Notes: generated by a model not told the origin, from the letters alone. A DNA stretch of 64,000 nt from Hydrogenophaga sp. (GCF_018780385.1 NZ_JADMJO010000035.1:62001-126000); one strand, 5' to 3'; positions 40,838 through 50,894 are shown, counted from the first letter of the stretch. A program made the numbers and translations.

Positions 40838-41563
40838 TCAGCGCCCCCCGGCGTCGTACGTCGCGTTGCGAATGAACCCGGAAGGCATTTGCAAGGCAGA
40901 CATGCCGCCGTGCTGGCGGTGCTCGGCCAGCAGTGCTTCGAGCTGGGCATCGCGAATCAAAACGCCCTGATCGGTGCTGACCACCACCGGCGAGGTGGTC
41001 GGAGGCACCTTGGCCGTTGCCGCCTTCGTGGGCTGCAGGGTGGGCATGGAATCAGTGCCGGGTGATGTCAACGCCAATTGAGCGCCGGTAGCGCCATCCA
41101 GCACACCTCCCGATCCAACCACCACACTCCAACTCACGGCCATCACGGCCGCGACGGAAGCAAGCCCTGCCACCAGCTTCCACCGAAAGACGGCATCGTT
41201 GGCGGCATCGCTGTGGCGATTGGTGGCGCGACCAGCAATCACCTCTACAGGCCGCAGCGGTGTGGCATCCGATTCGGTGCCCTGTGTTTGCAGACCGCGT
41301 CGGACAGCGGCCAGGAAATCGTTGGTCGACTTCGAGCTGATCGGGTCTTCATGCCCACGGAGAACATCCCCGATCACCTGATAGCAGTGCCAGTTCGACA
41401 ACGTCGAAGCCGACGCGTCCAAGGAAGCCAGCAAGGCGCCCAGCTCCGATGCGCTGATTTCCCCATCGGCCAACGCTGACAAAGCGAGGTCGCTGCCCAA
41501 ACCGTTCGTGGGGGCTGCTGCGTTTTCACCTGGCAACTGGTTGTGATGTTGTGCGGCATTCAT
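40838..41563 (-). CDS. rseA: Anti-sigma-E factor RseA/MucA
   Basis: Inner-membrane protein that holds sigma-E inactive until cut by site-1 and site-2 proteases. The 241-residue product has the cytoplasmic anti-sigma domain (about 25-95: SALADGEISASELGALLASL, WHCYQVIGDVLRG), one transmembrane helix at 128-150 and a periplasmic part ending in LEALLAEHRQHGGMSALQMP, a segment typical of MucA-type proteins. It follows rpoE by 61 bases and precedes rseB. Confidence 0.93.
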   Translation of the reverse strand: MNAAQHHNQLPGENAAAPTNGLGSDLALSALADGEISASELGALLASLDASASTLSNWHCYQVIGDVLRGHEDPISSKSTNDFLAAVRRGLQTQGTESDATPLRPVEVIAGRATNRHSDAANDAVFRWKLVAGLASVAAVMAVSWSVVVGSGGVLDGATGAQLALTSPGTDSMPTLQPTKAATAKVPPTTSPVVVSTDQGVLIRDAQLEALLAEHRQHGGMSALQMPSGFIRNATYDAGGR

Positions 41564-41624
41564 GATTCATTTCCCCGTGTGCAGTGCAATCGGCCGAGTT
41601 CGTGTCAATCGACTGCTTGCGTCG

Positions 41625-42263
41625 TTACCAGCGCTTACCCGTCTGGCGCTCCAGCATGGGCTTGATACGCCCCGAAATCGCCTCGCGGGCCCGGAATATC
41701 CGCGAACGAACGGTTCCGATGGGACATTCCAGTGCCTGCGCTATTTCCTCGTAACTCATGCCCTCAATTTCCCGCAAGGTAATGGCCATACGCAACTCTT
41801 CGGGCAACGCATCCATGGCCGCATTGACCGCTTGGGCGATCTCCTTGCTGGCCAACACCGCTTCGGGCGTCTCGGTATCGGCAGCGTTGAAATTTAGTTC
41901 GCGTTCTGACGAGGAAGTTTCATCGTCGTCCGAGGATTTCATCTGCGACTGGAAAACCAAGGGGTCGCGCTTGAGCTCCATCAGTTGTTTCTTGGCCGTG
42001 TTGACCGCAATGCGGTAGAGCCATGTGTAGAACTGCGCGTCACCGCGAAACTGCGCCAGGGCACGGTACGCGCGGATGAACGTTTCTTGCGCGATGTCCT
42101 GGACCAGGTCGGAATCGCGCACCATGCGCCCAATCAGCCGCTCGACTCGGCGCTGGTACTTGATGACGAGCAACTCGAAAGCGCGCTGCTCTCCGCCCAG
42201 TGTGCGCTGCACCAGCATGACATCGCTGTCGGGTGGCGGGGCTGTGTGGTCTTCGGGAGTCAT
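41625..42263 (-). CDS. rpoE: RNA polymerase sigma-E factor (ECF, RpoE/AlgU)
   Basis: Directs transcription of the envelope-stress regulon. The 212-residue product has sigma region 2 (about 26-96: DLVQDIAQETFIRAYRAL, FYTWLYRIAVNTAKKQL) and region 4 (about 145-198: LPEELRMAITLREIEGMSYE, GTVRSRIFRAREAI). An acidic Ser/Asp/Glu-rich linker lies between. I choose the ATG at 42263; the frame stays open 37 codons upstream into the next gene but with non-typical sequence. No sigma-E type promoter (GGAACTT-N16-TCTGA) is visible directly upstream. Confidence 0.95.
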   Translation of the reverse strand: MTPEDHTAPPPDSDVMLVQRTLGGEQRAFELLVIKYQRRVERLIGRMVRDSDLVQDIAQETFIRAYRALAQFRGDAQFYTWLYRIAVNTAKKQLMELKRDPLVFQSQMKSSDDDETSSSERELNFNAADTETPEAVLASKEIAQAVNAAMDALPEELRMAITLREIEGMSYEEIAQALECPIGTVRSRIFRAREAISGRIKPMLERQTGKRW

Positions 42264-42354
42264 GCGCGCGGAAATATAACCCAAGGGGTCGAACGGAAGG
42301 CGGGGCCTGATCCCAGACCTGCCATCCCAGCTCCTGGCAAACGGTGGCCGGCGC

Positions 42355-42828
42355 TCAGGCGCGACTGGATACAAGTGCGCGTCGAAGGTCGTTCCAACGC
42401 GCCGGATGGCCGCTTCGCTCCACCCAGATCCAGCGCTGGCCAGTGCTGACTGATCGAAAGCGCAGCAGGATCTTGTTTTGAAGATCCAACACCCGCTCCA
42501 CCTTGCTCAGCGCTAAGGGCTCGGAGCTGGACAGGTCGCTCCAAAGCCATGCGCCTGCTCCCCCCTCGTCGCGCACCATATTTGCGTCCCATTTCAGGGT
42601 TCCTTGAAGTGACCGAAGCCAACTCGTGACAGCCACCGCTACCCAAACCATCCACAAAAGCACCCAGGCCAACACAGGCGCCCACCGCCAAGAGTGATCC
42701 GACCGCTGAGCAAACCCGAGCAGGAACAAGGTCCCCACCGCAGCACTCAGCAAGCCGATGATTGCCAGCAGCAAGGCGTAAAAAACGCAACGCCCCACCG
42801 GGTAGACCACGGATGGGGCGTTGTGCAT
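42355..42828 (-). CDS. Small two-helix membrane protein of unknown function
   Basis: A 157-residue protein I do not recognise. Hydrophobic stretches at about 14-40 and 48-70 predict two membrane helices. The C-terminal 85 residues form a soluble domain (GTLKWDANMVRDEGGAGAWL, LSKVERVLDLQNKILLRFRS, WIWVERSGHPARWNDLRRAL) reminiscent of small toxin/YcxB-like or YcfT-like cytoplasmic tails, but no firm family match. The frame has normal codon use and the start ATG lies 33 bases after the fabF stop. It sits between fabF and rpoE on the same strand and could be read through from fabF. Confidence 0.75.
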   Translation of the reverse strand: MHNAPSVVYPVGRCVFYALLLAIIGLLSAAVGTLFLLGFAQRSDHSWRWAPVLAWVLLWMVWVAVAVTSWLRSLQGTLKWDANMVRDEGGAGAWLWSDLSSSEPLALSKVERVLDLQNKILLRFRSVSTGQRWIWVERSGHPARWNDLRRALVSSRA

Positions 42829-42861
42829 GGAGGTATCTCAGGATAGGGGCGATCGTTGGAT

Positions 42862-44106
42862 TCAAACGCGCTTGAAAACCAGCGAACCGTTGGTACCGCC
42901 AAAGCCAAAGTTGTTCTTCAGCGCAACATCGATCTTCATGTCCCGCGCCGTGTTGGCGCAGTAATCCAGGTCGCATTCCGGGTCCTGGTTGAAGATGTTG
43001 ATGGTCGGCGGGCTCTTTTGATGGTGCAGTGCGAGCACGGTGAACACACTCTCGATGCCGCCAGCTCCACCCAGCAAGTGACCGGTCATGGACTTGGTGG
43101 AGTTCACCACCACCTTGTGCGCGTGGTCGCCCAATGCCGCCTTGATGGCGTTCGTTTCGTTCAGATCGCCCAGAGGCGTCGAAGTGCCGTGCGCGTTGAG
43201 GTAATCCACCTGATCGGCGTTGACTCCCGCATTGCGCAGGGCGCTGACCATGGCGCGCCGTGGGCCGTCCATGCTGGGTGCAGTCATGTGACCGGCATCG
43301 GCGCTCATGCCATAGCCCGAAACCTCGGCGTAGATTCGCGCGCCGCGCGCCTTGGCGAACTCGTACTCTTCCAGCACCATGACACCGGCACCTTCACCCA
43401 GCACGAAACCATCCCTGTCCTTGTCCCACGGGCGAGAGGCGGTTGCCGGGTCGTCGTTGCGCGTCGATACCGCGCGCATGGCGGCAAAGCCCCCGACACC
43501 CAAAGGCGACACAGTGGCCTCCGAGCCACCTGCAACGATCACGTCGGCATCGCCGTATTCGATCTTGCGTGCAGCCTCGCCGATGCAATGCAAACCCGTG
43601 GTGCATGCAGTGACCACCGCCAGGTTCGGGCCTTTGAAGCCGTATCGAATGGAAACATGGCCGGCGATCATGTTGATGATCGAAGCAGGCACGAAAAAGG
43701 GCGAGATGCGGCGCGGGCCGCGACTCACCAGCTCGGCGTGCATGTTTTCAATCAACGGAAGTCCGCCAATACCCGAACCGATGATGCAACCGATGCGGAT
43801 GGCGGTTTCTTCGTCCAGCGCGTCACCCAAGGGCAGCCCCGAATCGACGACGGCCTGGTGAGCCGCTGCAATTCCGTAATGGATGAAGCTGTCCATCGTG
43901 CGCGCCTCTTTGGCGCTCATGTAGGACTCCAGATCGAAACCCTTGACCTCGCCTGCGATCTTGCAGGCGAAGTTGGATGCATCAAACCGGGTGATGAGAT
44001 CAATGCCGGAACGTCCGGCCAGGAGATTGGCCCAAGCGTCTGCCACCGTGTTGCCCACGGGGCTGATACAACCCAGACCGGTCACGACAACGCGACGACG
44101 GCTCAT
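42862..44106 (-). CDS. fabF: 3-oxoacyl-[ACP] synthase II
   Basis: Elongates fatty acyl-ACP with malonyl-ACP, controlling chain length and cis-vaccenate formation. The 414-residue thiolase-fold product has the Cys-His-His triad: Cys168 (VVTACTTG), His306 ([11 protein letters not shown]) and His343 ([14 protein letters not shown]). It is the last gene of the plsX-fabH-fabD-fabG-acpP-fabF row, 92 bases after acpP. Confidence 0.97.
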   Translation of the reverse strand: MSRRRVVVTGLGCISPVGNTVADAWANLLAGRSGIDLITRFDASNFACKIAGEVKGFDLESYMSAKEARTMDSFIHYGIAAAHQAVVDSGLPLGDALDEETAIRIGCIIGSGIGGLPLIENMHAELVSRGPRRISPFFVPASIINMIAGHVSIRYGFKGPNLAVVTACTTGLHCIGEAARKIEYGDADVIVAGGSEATVSPLGVGGFAAMRAVSTRNDDPATASRPWDKDRDGFVLGEGAGVMVLEEYEFAKARGARIYAEVSGYGMSADAGHMTAPSMDGPRRAMVSALRNAGVNADQVDYLNAHGTSTPLGDLNETNAIKAALGDHAHKVVVNSTKSMTGHLLGGAGGIESVFTVLALHHQKSPPTINIFNQDPECDLDYCANTARDMKIDVALKNNFGFGGTNGSLVFKRV

Positions 44107-44198
44107 TCAATTCCCCCACGCCTTGTGTCGCGCACCTCGGACGCAGCGTCTGATGAACGTGCGAGCCGGGGGACGATCAAGCGTTTGCAAATGGACAA

Positions 44199-44477
<279 letters not shown>

Positions 44478-44561
44478 TTAGCCGGGCTAGGGAGGACTCC
44501 CCAGATGGCCCGCCGGGCGGCTGGCGCGGCGATTCAACAAAATTGACAGCGGAAGGCGTGG

Positions 44562-45323
44562 TCAGGACATGAACATGCCGCCGTTGACGTGCAACTCCTG
44601 GCCGGTGACGTAAGACGCCTGTGGGCTGGCCAAGTAGGCCACCGCGTGCGCGATGTCGGCCGGTTTGCCCAGATGCCCGAGCGGAATCTGGCCCAGCAAA
44701 GCCTTTTGCTGCTCTTCGGGCAGCGCCGCGGTCATGTCTGTTTCGATGAAACCGGGTGCCACGCAGTTCACCGTGATATTGCGGCTGCCGAGTTCACGCG
44801 CCAGTGCACGTGTCATGCCCGCCACGCCCGCCTTGGCGGCGGCGTAGTTGGCCTGGCCTGCATTGCCAGATGCGCCGACCACGCTGGTGATGCTGATGAC
44901 GCGACCGTAGCGCTGCTTCATCATCGGGCGGATCACAGCACGGCTCATGCGAAACACGGCCTTGAGGTTGGTATCCAGCACGGCATCCCAGTCGTCGTCC
45001 TTCAGGCGCATGGCCAGCATGTCACGGGTGATGCCGGCGTTGTTCACCAGCACCTGCAGACCGCCGTGGGTCTTCACGATCTCATCGATCAGCACCTCGG
45101 CCGAGGCCACATCGTTCACATCCAGTTTCGCGCCCCGGCATCCCGCAGCGGCCCCGGGAACACCCGTCAGACTGGTGGTGATCCTGGCGGCACCTTCGTC
45201 GCTGGTGGCGGTACCGATCACGATCAGGCCGCGTGCAGTGAGCTCGTGAGCAATGGCGGCACCGATGCCGCGGGAGGCCCCGGTGACAAGCGCCACCTGA
45301 CCTGCAAACTTAACTTCAGACAT
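44562..45323 (-). CDS. fabG: 3-oxoacyl-[ACP] reductase
   Basis: NADPH-dependent reductase of the elongation cycle. The 253-residue SDR-fold product has the cofactor motif TGASRGIG (14-21), NNAG (94-97), and the catalytic Asn119, Ser147, Tyr160 and Lys164 (NYAAAKAGV). A short insertion around residues 55-65 (GVPGAAAGCRGAK) makes it slightly longer than E. coli FabG (244). It follows fabD by 15 bases. Confidence 0.97.
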   Translation of the reverse strand: MSEVKFAGQVALVTGASRGIGAAIAHELTARGLIVIGTATSDEGAARITTSLTGVPGAAAGCRGAKLDVNDVASAEVLIDEIVKTHGGLQVLVNNAGITRDMLAMRLKDDDWDAVLDTNLKAVFRMSRAVIRPMMKQRYGRVISITSVVGASGNAGQANYAAAKAGVAGMTRALARELGSRNITVNCVAPGFIETDMTAALPEEQQKALLGQIPLGHLGKPADIAHAVAYLASPQASYVTGQELHVNGGMFMS

Positions 45324-45338
45324 GGTGTGCTCCAGGCC

Positions 45339-46289
45339 TCAGGCCAACAAGATTTTGACGTCGGTCAGCGTGGCCGGGTCGTACAGGGCAGCGCCCGTGA
45401 GTTGGGGGTCGATGCGCTTGACCATGCCGGCGAGCACCTTGCCCGGGCCGCTCTCGACGATCGTGTCAATGCCACGCGCCTTGATGGCTTGCACACATTC
45501 GACCCAGCGCACCGGGCCGAAGGCCTGGCGGTACAGCGCATCGCGGATGCGGTCGGCGTCGGATTCTTCGGCCACGTCGATGTTGTTGATCACGGGAATC
45601 TGCGAAGGGGCAAAGACCGTGTTCGCCAGCATCTCCTTCAACCGCTCTGCCGCCGGCTTCATCAGGCTGGAATGGAAAGGAGCCGACACCGGCAATGGCA
45701 GCGCGCGCTTGGCACCGTGCGTCTTGAGCACCTCGCAGGCCTTCTCCACAGCTGCCTTGCTGCCGGCAATCACGGTCTGGGCGGGATCGTTGAAGTTCAC
45801 CGCTTCCACCACTTCGACGCTGCCCGCGCCAAACGTGGCTTGCGCCTCGGCACAGCCAGCCATGACACGTTGCGCATCCATGCCGAGGATGGCGGCCATG
45901 GCCCCAGTGCCGACCGGCACGGCTTCCTGCATGGCGGTCGCGCGAAAACGCACCAGCGGCGCAGCCTGGGTCAGCGTCAACACGCCAGAGGCGACCAACG
46001 CGGCGTATTCCCCCAGTGAATGGCCTGCCAGCACGGAGGGCAACGCACCACCCTCAGCACGCCAAACGCGCCATGCAGCCACGCCCGCAACCAGCATCAC
46101 TGGCTGGGTATTGGTGGTCAGAGACAGCAGTTCCTTGGGGCCTTCGTGAATCAGCTGACCCACGTTTTCGCCCAGGGCATCCGACGCTTCGGCGAGGGCG
46201 CCGAGCACCTCGGGGTGATCGCCCCAAGCGTCGAGCATGCCCACAGACTGGGATCCCTGGCCGGGAAATACGAACGCGAAATTCTTCAT
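45339..46289 (-). CDS. fabD: Malonyl-CoA:[ACP] transacylase
   Basis: Loads malonyl groups from CoA onto ACP. The 316-residue product opens with FAFVFPGQGSQSVGM, has the nucleophile Ser91 in LAGHSLGEYAAL, the conserved His in PVSAPFHSSLM, and ESGPGKVLAGMVKRI near the C-terminus. It lies 54 bases downstream of fabH in the fab operon. Confidence 0.97.
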   Translation of the reverse strand: MKNFAFVFPGQGSQSVGMLDAWGDHPEVLGALAEASDALGENVGQLIHEGPKELLSLTTNTQPVMLVAGVAAWRVWRAEGGALPSVLAGHSLGEYAALVASGVLTLTQAAPLVRFRATAMQEAVPVGTGAMAAILGMDAQRVMAGCAEAQATFGAGSVEVVEAVNFNDPAQTVIAGSKAAVEKACEVLKTHGAKRALPLPVSAPFHSSLMKPAAERLKEMLANTVFAPSQIPVINNIDVAEESDADRIRDALYRQAFGPVRWVECVQAIKARGIDTIVESGPGKVLAGMVKRIDPQLTGAALYDPATLTDVKILLA

Positions 46290-46343
46290 GTGATCTTCAA
46301 ATGGTCTTGTGCGGGAGAAGCCTTGGCTCTGGGGAAGCCAAGC

Positions 46344-47321
46344 TCAGAAGTCCAGCAGCACAGCGCCCCAGGTGAAGCCACCGCCCACCCCTTCAAGCAT
46401 CAAGGTGTCGCCCCGCTTCACCTGACCCGTGCGCACGGCATGGTCCAGCGCCAGCGGAATCGAGGCGGCCGACGTGTTGCCGTGCTGATCGACGGTCACC
46501 ACCACCTTGTCCATGGACAGCTTGAGCTTGCGCGCCGTGCTTTGCATGATGCGGATGTTCGCCTGGTGGGGAATGAGCCAGTCGACATCTTCGGCTGTTC
46601 GACCAGCCTTGGCGAGCACGGCCCGCGCGGTGTCTTCGAGCACGCCAACGGCCAGTTTGAACACCGCTTGGCCGTCCATCTTGAGTAGCGGGTCACCCAG
46701 AATCGCGCCACCCGACACATGCCCGGGCACACACAGGATGCCCGAGTGCTTGCCATCGGCGTGGATGTCGGTGGCGAGAATGCCGGGCGCATCAGACGCT
46801 TCGAGCACCACGGCACCTGCACCATCACCAAACAACACGCAGGTCGTGCGGTCATTGAAATCCAGGATGCGGCTGAACACTTCGGAGCCCACCACGAGCG
46901 CCTTGTGGGCCGTACCCGACTGGATCAGGGCATCGGCCACGGTGAGCGCGTAGATGAAACCACTGCAGACCGCCTGCACATCGAACACCGGACAACCCGC
47001 CATGCCCAGCTTGTGCTGGAGAAGCGCTGCGGTGGAGGGAAAAACCATGTCAGGCGTCGACGTGGCCACGATGATGAGGTCAATGTCTGCTGGCAGCACG
47101 CCTGCGGCGGTCATGGCCTCGCGGCAGGCCACGGCAGCCAGATCGCTGGCAAACACGCCATCCGCAGCGAAATGCCGCGCGCGGATGCCGGTGCGCTCGA
47201 CGATCCAGTCGTCGCTGGTTTCCACACCGCGCTTGGCCAACATGTCCACCATGTCGGCGTTGGTCAGGCGGTTCGGCGGCAGGCAACTGCCGGTGCCGGT
47301 GATGCGGGCAAAGCGGGTCAT
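46344..47321 (-). CDS. fabH: 3-oxoacyl-[ACP] synthase III
   Basis: Starts fatty acid synthesis by condensing acetyl-CoA with malonyl-ACP. The 325-residue product has the triad Cys119 ([11 protein letters not shown]), His252 (IPHQANIRI) and Asn282 ([11 protein letters not shown]), plus the C-terminal [14 protein letters not shown] take the ATG at 47321; a TTG at 47339 gives six more residues and starts two bases after the plsX stop. Neither has a clear ribosome site. Confidence 0.96.
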   Translation of the reverse strand: MTRFARITGTGSCLPPNRLTNADMVDMLAKRGVETSDDWIVERTGIRARHFAADGVFASDLAAVACREAMTAAGVLPADIDLIIVATSTPDMVFPSTAALLQHKLGMAGCPVFDVQAVCSGFIYALTVADALIQSGTAHKALVVGSEVFSRILDFNDRTTCVLFGDGAGAVVLEASDAPGILATDIHADGKHSGILCVPGHVSGGAILGDPLLKMDGQAVFKLAVGVLEDTARAVLAKAGRTAEDVDWLIPHQANIRIMQSTARKLKLSMDKVVVTVDQHGNTSAASIPLALDHAVRTGQVKRGDTLMLEGVGGGFTWGAVLLDF

Positions 47322-47340
47322 GCGAGGCGGATGGGACAAA

Positions 47341-48402
47341 TCAAAGTGTCGGGATGCTCTTGAGCTCGCTGGGCAGCGATTCTGGCGAGATCAGTTGCCG
47401 GGCATGTGCGATGCGATCACGCACGTTGTCCAGCAGCTGGTTGTGGGCCGCATCATAAGCCCGCCTCAAGGCGTGCTCGAACGCAAAAGCATCGGCGGAG
47501 CCGTGGCTCTTGAACACCAGCCCTTGCAGGCCGAGCAGGGCAGCTCCGTTGTACCGGCGGTGGTCTACGCGGTTTTTAAACGACTTTAAAACCGGATAAG
47601 CCACGATAGCTGCGATTTTTCGGAAAATGCTGCTGGAAAACTCTTCACGAATGAAGCCGCTGATCATGGAGGCCAAGCCTTCGCTGGCCTTCAACGCGAC
47701 ATTACCCACAAAACCGTCGCAAACGACGATATCGGTGGTGCCCTTGAAGATGTCGTCACCCTCAACGTTGCCAAAAAAGTTGAGATCGCCGGTGTTGGCC
47801 GCATTTCGCAGCAGCACACCGGCCTTTTTTATCACTTCACTTCCTTTGATAACCTCTTCGCCCACATTGAGCAACCCGACGCTGGGCTCCGGGCGACCGC
47901 TGGCGGCTGCCACCAGGGCCGAGCCCATCACGGCGAACTGCAAAAGGTGTTCCGCTGTGCAATCGACATTGGCCCCCAGGTCCAGGACAGTGGTGGCACC
48001 ACCACGGGCGTTGGGCATTTGCGTGGCAATCGCAGGCCGGTCGATCCCCTCCAGCGTCTTGAGCACATAGCGGGCGATCGCCATCAAGGCACCGGTGTTG
48101 CCGGCCGAGACCACCGCCTGCGCATGGCCGTCCTTGACCTGGTTGATGGCAACCCGCATGGACGAGTCCTTTTTGCGGCGAAGCGCTATCTCCAGCGGGT
48201 CGTCCATCCCGACAACCTCTGTGGCGGACACAACGGTGCAGCGGACGTTGTTGAGCAACTGTGGCCACGCCCGGAAGACCTCCGGTTTGCCCACCAACAA
48301 CAGTTGGGCCTGCGGGTGGCTGACAAGAAAGGCCTGGCAGGCGGGCATCGTCACACCCGGGCCGACGTCTCCACCCATGCAATCCACGGCAATGGTGATC
48401 AT
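47341..48402 (-). CDS. plsX: Phosphate acyltransferase PlsX
   Basis: Makes acyl phosphate from acyl-ACP for the PlsY route to phosphatidic acid. The 353-residue product has the family start [53 protein letters not shown] and [13 protein letters not shown] terminator-like hairpin lies upstream between rpmF and this gene, so its expression depends on read-through or a local promoter. Confidence 0.97.
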   Translation of the reverse strand: MITIAVDCMGGDVGPGVTMPACQAFLVSHPQAQLLLVGKPEVFRAWPQLLNNVRCTVVSATEVVGMDDPLEIALRRKKDSSMRVAINQVKDGHAQAVVSAGNTGALMAIARYVLKTLEGIDRPAIATQMPNARGGATTVLDLGANVDCTAEHLLQFAVMGSALVAAASGRPEPSVGLLNVGEEVIKGSEVIKKAGVLLRNAANTGDLNFFGNVEGDDIFKGTTDIVVCDGFVGNVALKASEGLASMISGFIREEFSSSIFRKIAAIVAYPVLKSFKNRVDHRRYNGAALLGLQGLVFKSHGSADAFAFEHALRRAYDAAHNQLLDNVRDRIAHARQLISPESLPSELKSIPTL

Positions 48403-48443
48403 CTCAACTTCCTGAGGAGGGCACGCGAGGTGCCCCGTCCATG

Positions 48444-48470
48444 AAAAAAGCCCGCATGGATCATGCGGGC
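48444..48470 (-). terminator. Intrinsic terminator between rpmF and plsX
   Basis: A perfect 9-base stem GCCCGCATG/CATGCGGGC with a three-base loop is followed by six T on the minus strand. It lies 66 bases past the rpmF stop and 42 before the plsX start, so it should separate or attenuate the ribosomal-protein and lipid-synthesis parts of the operon. Confidence 0.85.
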
Positions 48471-48536
48471 CTGTGCCTTTCGAGCCCGCCTGACCCCGAG
48501 CGCATGACGCAACAGGGCCAACGGCGAACCGTCACG

Positions 48537-48719
48537 TCAGGCTTCGGATTTGTTCTTCAGCACCTGCCGGCCACGGTAGAAACCGTTGGGGCTGATGTGG
48601 TGGCGCAGGTGAATTTCACCGGTGGTGGGCTCCACGGCGATGCCCGGCACGTTCAGGGCGTTGTGCGAACGGTGCATGCCGCGCTTGGAGGGGGACTTTT
48701 TGTTTTGCTGAACAGCCAT
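48537..48719 (-). CDS. rpmF: 50S ribosomal protein L32
   Basis: A 60-residue basic protein of the large ribosomal subunit with the family start [20 protein letters not shown] and the conserved tail [15 protein letters not shown]. It lacks the zinc-binding cysteines of the alternative L32 form, as do many proteobacterial L32 proteins. The position between yceD and plsX matches E. coli. Confidence 0.97.
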   Translation of the reverse strand: MAVQQNKKSPSKRGMHRSHNALNVPGIAVEPTTGEIHLRHHISPNGFYRGRQVLKNKSEA

Positions 48720-48864
48720 GGTGGGCTCCTGAAATCGGTAGGGTCAAACGGGTGCGCCTGAACCATGCACATCGGTGTGCCTTTGGATGCCAGCGCAAAG
48801 CCAAGCATTATAGCCCGAAGCGGAGTTCTGAAGCCACCTCCTTTGTCGAGGCTGCCCAAAGAGC

Positions 48865-49431
48865 CTATTTCTTGAGCTTGGCAAGTCCGGCAAACGGATT
48901 CTTGCGTTCTGGTTCGCCTTCTTCCGGTCCCACCAGGGGATCGGACGCGCTCATGACCACATGCACCGGGCAGGTTTCGTGCAACGGCACCAGGGGCAAC
49001 TCCATCAGCAGTTCGTCTTCCAGCACATCGTAGAGCCGGGGACGGGGCTCCAGCGCCAGCAGGTCTTCCTCACAATCGTCGTCTTCTGCCGCCGCAGTGG
49101 CCTCGTCGGCGACAAAGCGGAACCAGCGGTCCACCGACAACGAAGTTTCGACCGGCCCCAGGCAACGCTGGCAGGTCAGGGGCACCCGGGCACTGGCCTC
49201 CAGGTGCAGCCACACGGCCGGGGCGCCGCCGGAAGCTCCGGGGCGCATTTCGCCCTGGGCTTGCCAGCTCACGCCGCCCAACGCTGGCGCACCGTCTTCC
49301 CGGTGGGCTTCGGCCTGGAGGCGCTCGAAGCGCGTCATGGGATCGTCGGCGCTCAAACTGGCGCCAGCCTGGGCAAATGCGCGCACATCCAGCCGATCGG
49401 GGCTCCAGGCTGTCTTGGGGGTGGGTTTCAT
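48865..49431 (-). CDS. yceD: YceD/DUF177 family protein
   Basis: A 188-residue member of DUF177 (large-ribosomal-RNA-accumulation/YceD family), which in bacteria and plants is tied to 23S rRNA accumulation. The conserved core has TCQRCLGPVE with paired cysteines, an acidic stretch DDCEEDLLAL, the strand-turn DVLEDELLMELPLVPLHETC and the C-terminal motif NPFAGLAKL. The start is the ATG at 49431. It heads the rpmF-plsX-fab row and is divergent from the yceF-like maf gene, exactly as in E. coli. Confidence 0.93.
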   Translation of the reverse strand: MKPTPKTAWSPDRLDVRAFAQAGASLSADDPMTRFERLQAEAHREDGAPALGGVSWQAQGEMRPGASGGAPAVWLHLEASARVPLTCQRCLGPVETSLSVDRWFRFVADEATAAAEDDDCEEDLLALEPRPRLYDVLEDELLMELPLVPLHETCPVHVVMSASDPLVGPEEGEPERKNPFAGLAKLKK

Positions 49432-49468
49432 GTGGATCAGTTTAAGAGAATGCAAGGAGAATAGCGGG

Positions 49469-50083
49469 ATGACCTCCGACCGCCCCAGCGCCACACCTCC
49501 GGCCTCGCGCCCTCTCATCCTGGGCTCTACGTCCCGTTACCGGCACGAACTGTTGTCGCGTTTGAAATTGCCCTTCGAGGCAGTGGCGCCCAACGTCGAC
49601 GAAACCCCGCGCTCGGGCGAGAACCCCGCCGACCTGGCGGTGCGGCTGGCGTTGGCCAAAGCGCGCGAAGTGGCTCAGCGCCATCCGCAGGCGGTGGTGA
49701 TCGGCAGCGACCAGGTGGCGGACCTGCGGGGAGAGCCGCTGGGCAAACCGGGCACGCACGAACGTGCGGTAGTACAGCTCAAGCGCCTGCGCGGCGAAAC
49801 GGTGGTGTTTCAGACCGCACTGGCCGTGGTCTGCGCGGCCACGGGGTTCGAGCAATGCGACATCGCCTCGGTACGCGTGGTGTTCCGCAAACTCAGCGAT
49901 GCCGAGATCGAGCGCTACCTGCGGGCTGAGCAACCTTACGACTGCGCCGGCAGCGCCAAAAGTGAAGGCTTGGGAATCGCGCTGCTGGAACGCATCGACA
50001 ACGACGACCCCACCGCACTGGTGGGCCTGCCCTTGATCCGCACCTGCCGCATGATCCGCGCCGCTGGCGTGCATGTGCCGTGA
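49469..50083 (+). CDS. yceF: Maf/YceF-type nucleoside triphosphate pyrophosphatase
   Basis: House-cleaning pyrophosphatase that hydrolyses modified or non-canonical NTPs; the YceF branch prefers 7-methyl-GTP. The 204-residue product has the Maf core LGSTSRYRHELLSRL, DETPRSGE, VIGSDQVADLRGEPLGKPG and YDCAGSAKSEGLG. AAGGAG lies about 9 bases before the ATG at 49469. Its place divergent from yceD-rpmF-plsX supports YceF over the other Maf paralogue. The stop overlaps the start of the next gene (GTGA). Confidence 0.93.
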   Translation: MTSDRPSATPPASRPLILGSTSRYRHELLSRLKLPFEAVAPNVDETPRSGENPADLAVRLALAKAREVAQRHPQAVVIGSDQVADLRGEPLGKPGTHERAVVQLKRLRGETVVFQTALAVVCAATGFEQCDIASVRVVFRKLSDAEIERYLRAEQPYDCAGSAKSEGLGIALLERIDNDDPTALVGLPLIRTCRMIRAAGVHVP

Positions 50084-50877
50084 GCGTCGGGCAACCCAAA
50101 CCGGGCGTGCTCTACCTGGTGCCCACGCCACTGGATTTCGGCATGGCGATGGACGCCGCGCCGGCAGACACCTGGCTCCCCCGGGAGACGATGTTGGTGG
50201 CCAGCGGCCTGACCCACTGGATCACCGAGAACGCCAAGACCACGCGTGCTTTCCTGAAGCGGGTGGAATCCGCAGTGGGTATCGCGGCGCCGGTGCAGGG
50301 TCAACACATCACCGAACTGCCCCGCGCAGCACACAAGAAGGGTGACCACGCTCCGCAGGCCGAGAGTGACGCCCAGGCGCGCGAGATGCTCGCCCCCGCC
50401 CTGCAGGGTCATGACATCGGGCTGGTGAGCGAAGCCGGCATGCCGGCCATTGCCGACCCGGGCAGTGCGGTGGTGCGCGCTGCGCACGCCATGGGATTGC
50501 GGGTGGTGCCGCTTACCGGACCGATTTCGCTGATGCTGGCGCTGGCCGCCAGTGGCCTGAACGGGCAGAACTTCGCGTTTGTCGGCTATGTGCCGCAAGA
50601 CGCCACGGAGCGGAGCAAGCGCCTGCGCGAACTGGAAGCCCTGGCCCTGAAGACCGGGCAGACGCAGATATTGATCGAGACGCCTTACCGCAACACCGCG
50701 CTGCTGCAAGCGCTCCTGCAGACCCTGCACCCACACACCCGACTGGCCGTGTGCTGCGCCATGTCGCTGCCGCAGCAGGTGAGCCGCAGCGCCTTGGTGA
50801 GCGAGTGGAAACGCCCCCAGGGCATGGTCAACAGCCTGCCGCTGGACATGCCTGCGGTGTTTCTGTTGGGTCGCTGA
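50080..50877 (+). CDS. RsmI-like SAM-dependent methyltransferase (tetrapyrrole methylase fold)
   Basis: A 265-residue protein related to RsmI, the 16S rRNA C1402 2'-O-methyltransferase, within the corrin/porphyrin methylase superfamily. The visible signatures are LYLVPTPLDFG at the N-terminus, then GLVSEAGMPAIADPG, VPLTGPISLMLALAASG and FAFVGYVPQ, and ETPYRNTALLQALLQTL. The N-terminal region between residues 20 and 40 departs from standard RsmI (no GNLxDIT motif), so this is probably a paralogue of unknown target rather than RsmI itself. A GTG start overlaps the yceF stop, implying coupled translation. Confidence 0.85.
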   Translation: MSVGQPKPGVLYLVPTPLDFGMAMDAAPADTWLPRETMLVASGLTHWITENAKTTRAFLKRVESAVGIAAPVQGQHITELPRAAHKKGDHAPQAESDAQAREMLAPALQGHDIGLVSEAGMPAIADPGSAVVRAAHAMGLRVVPLTGPISLMLALAASGLNGQNFAFVGYVPQDATERSKRLRELEALALKTGQTQILIETPYRNTALLQALLQTLHPHTRLAVCCAMSLPQQVSRSALVSEWKRPQGMVNSLPLDMPAVFLLGR

Positions 50878-50894
50878 GGCGATTCCCGACGTTT

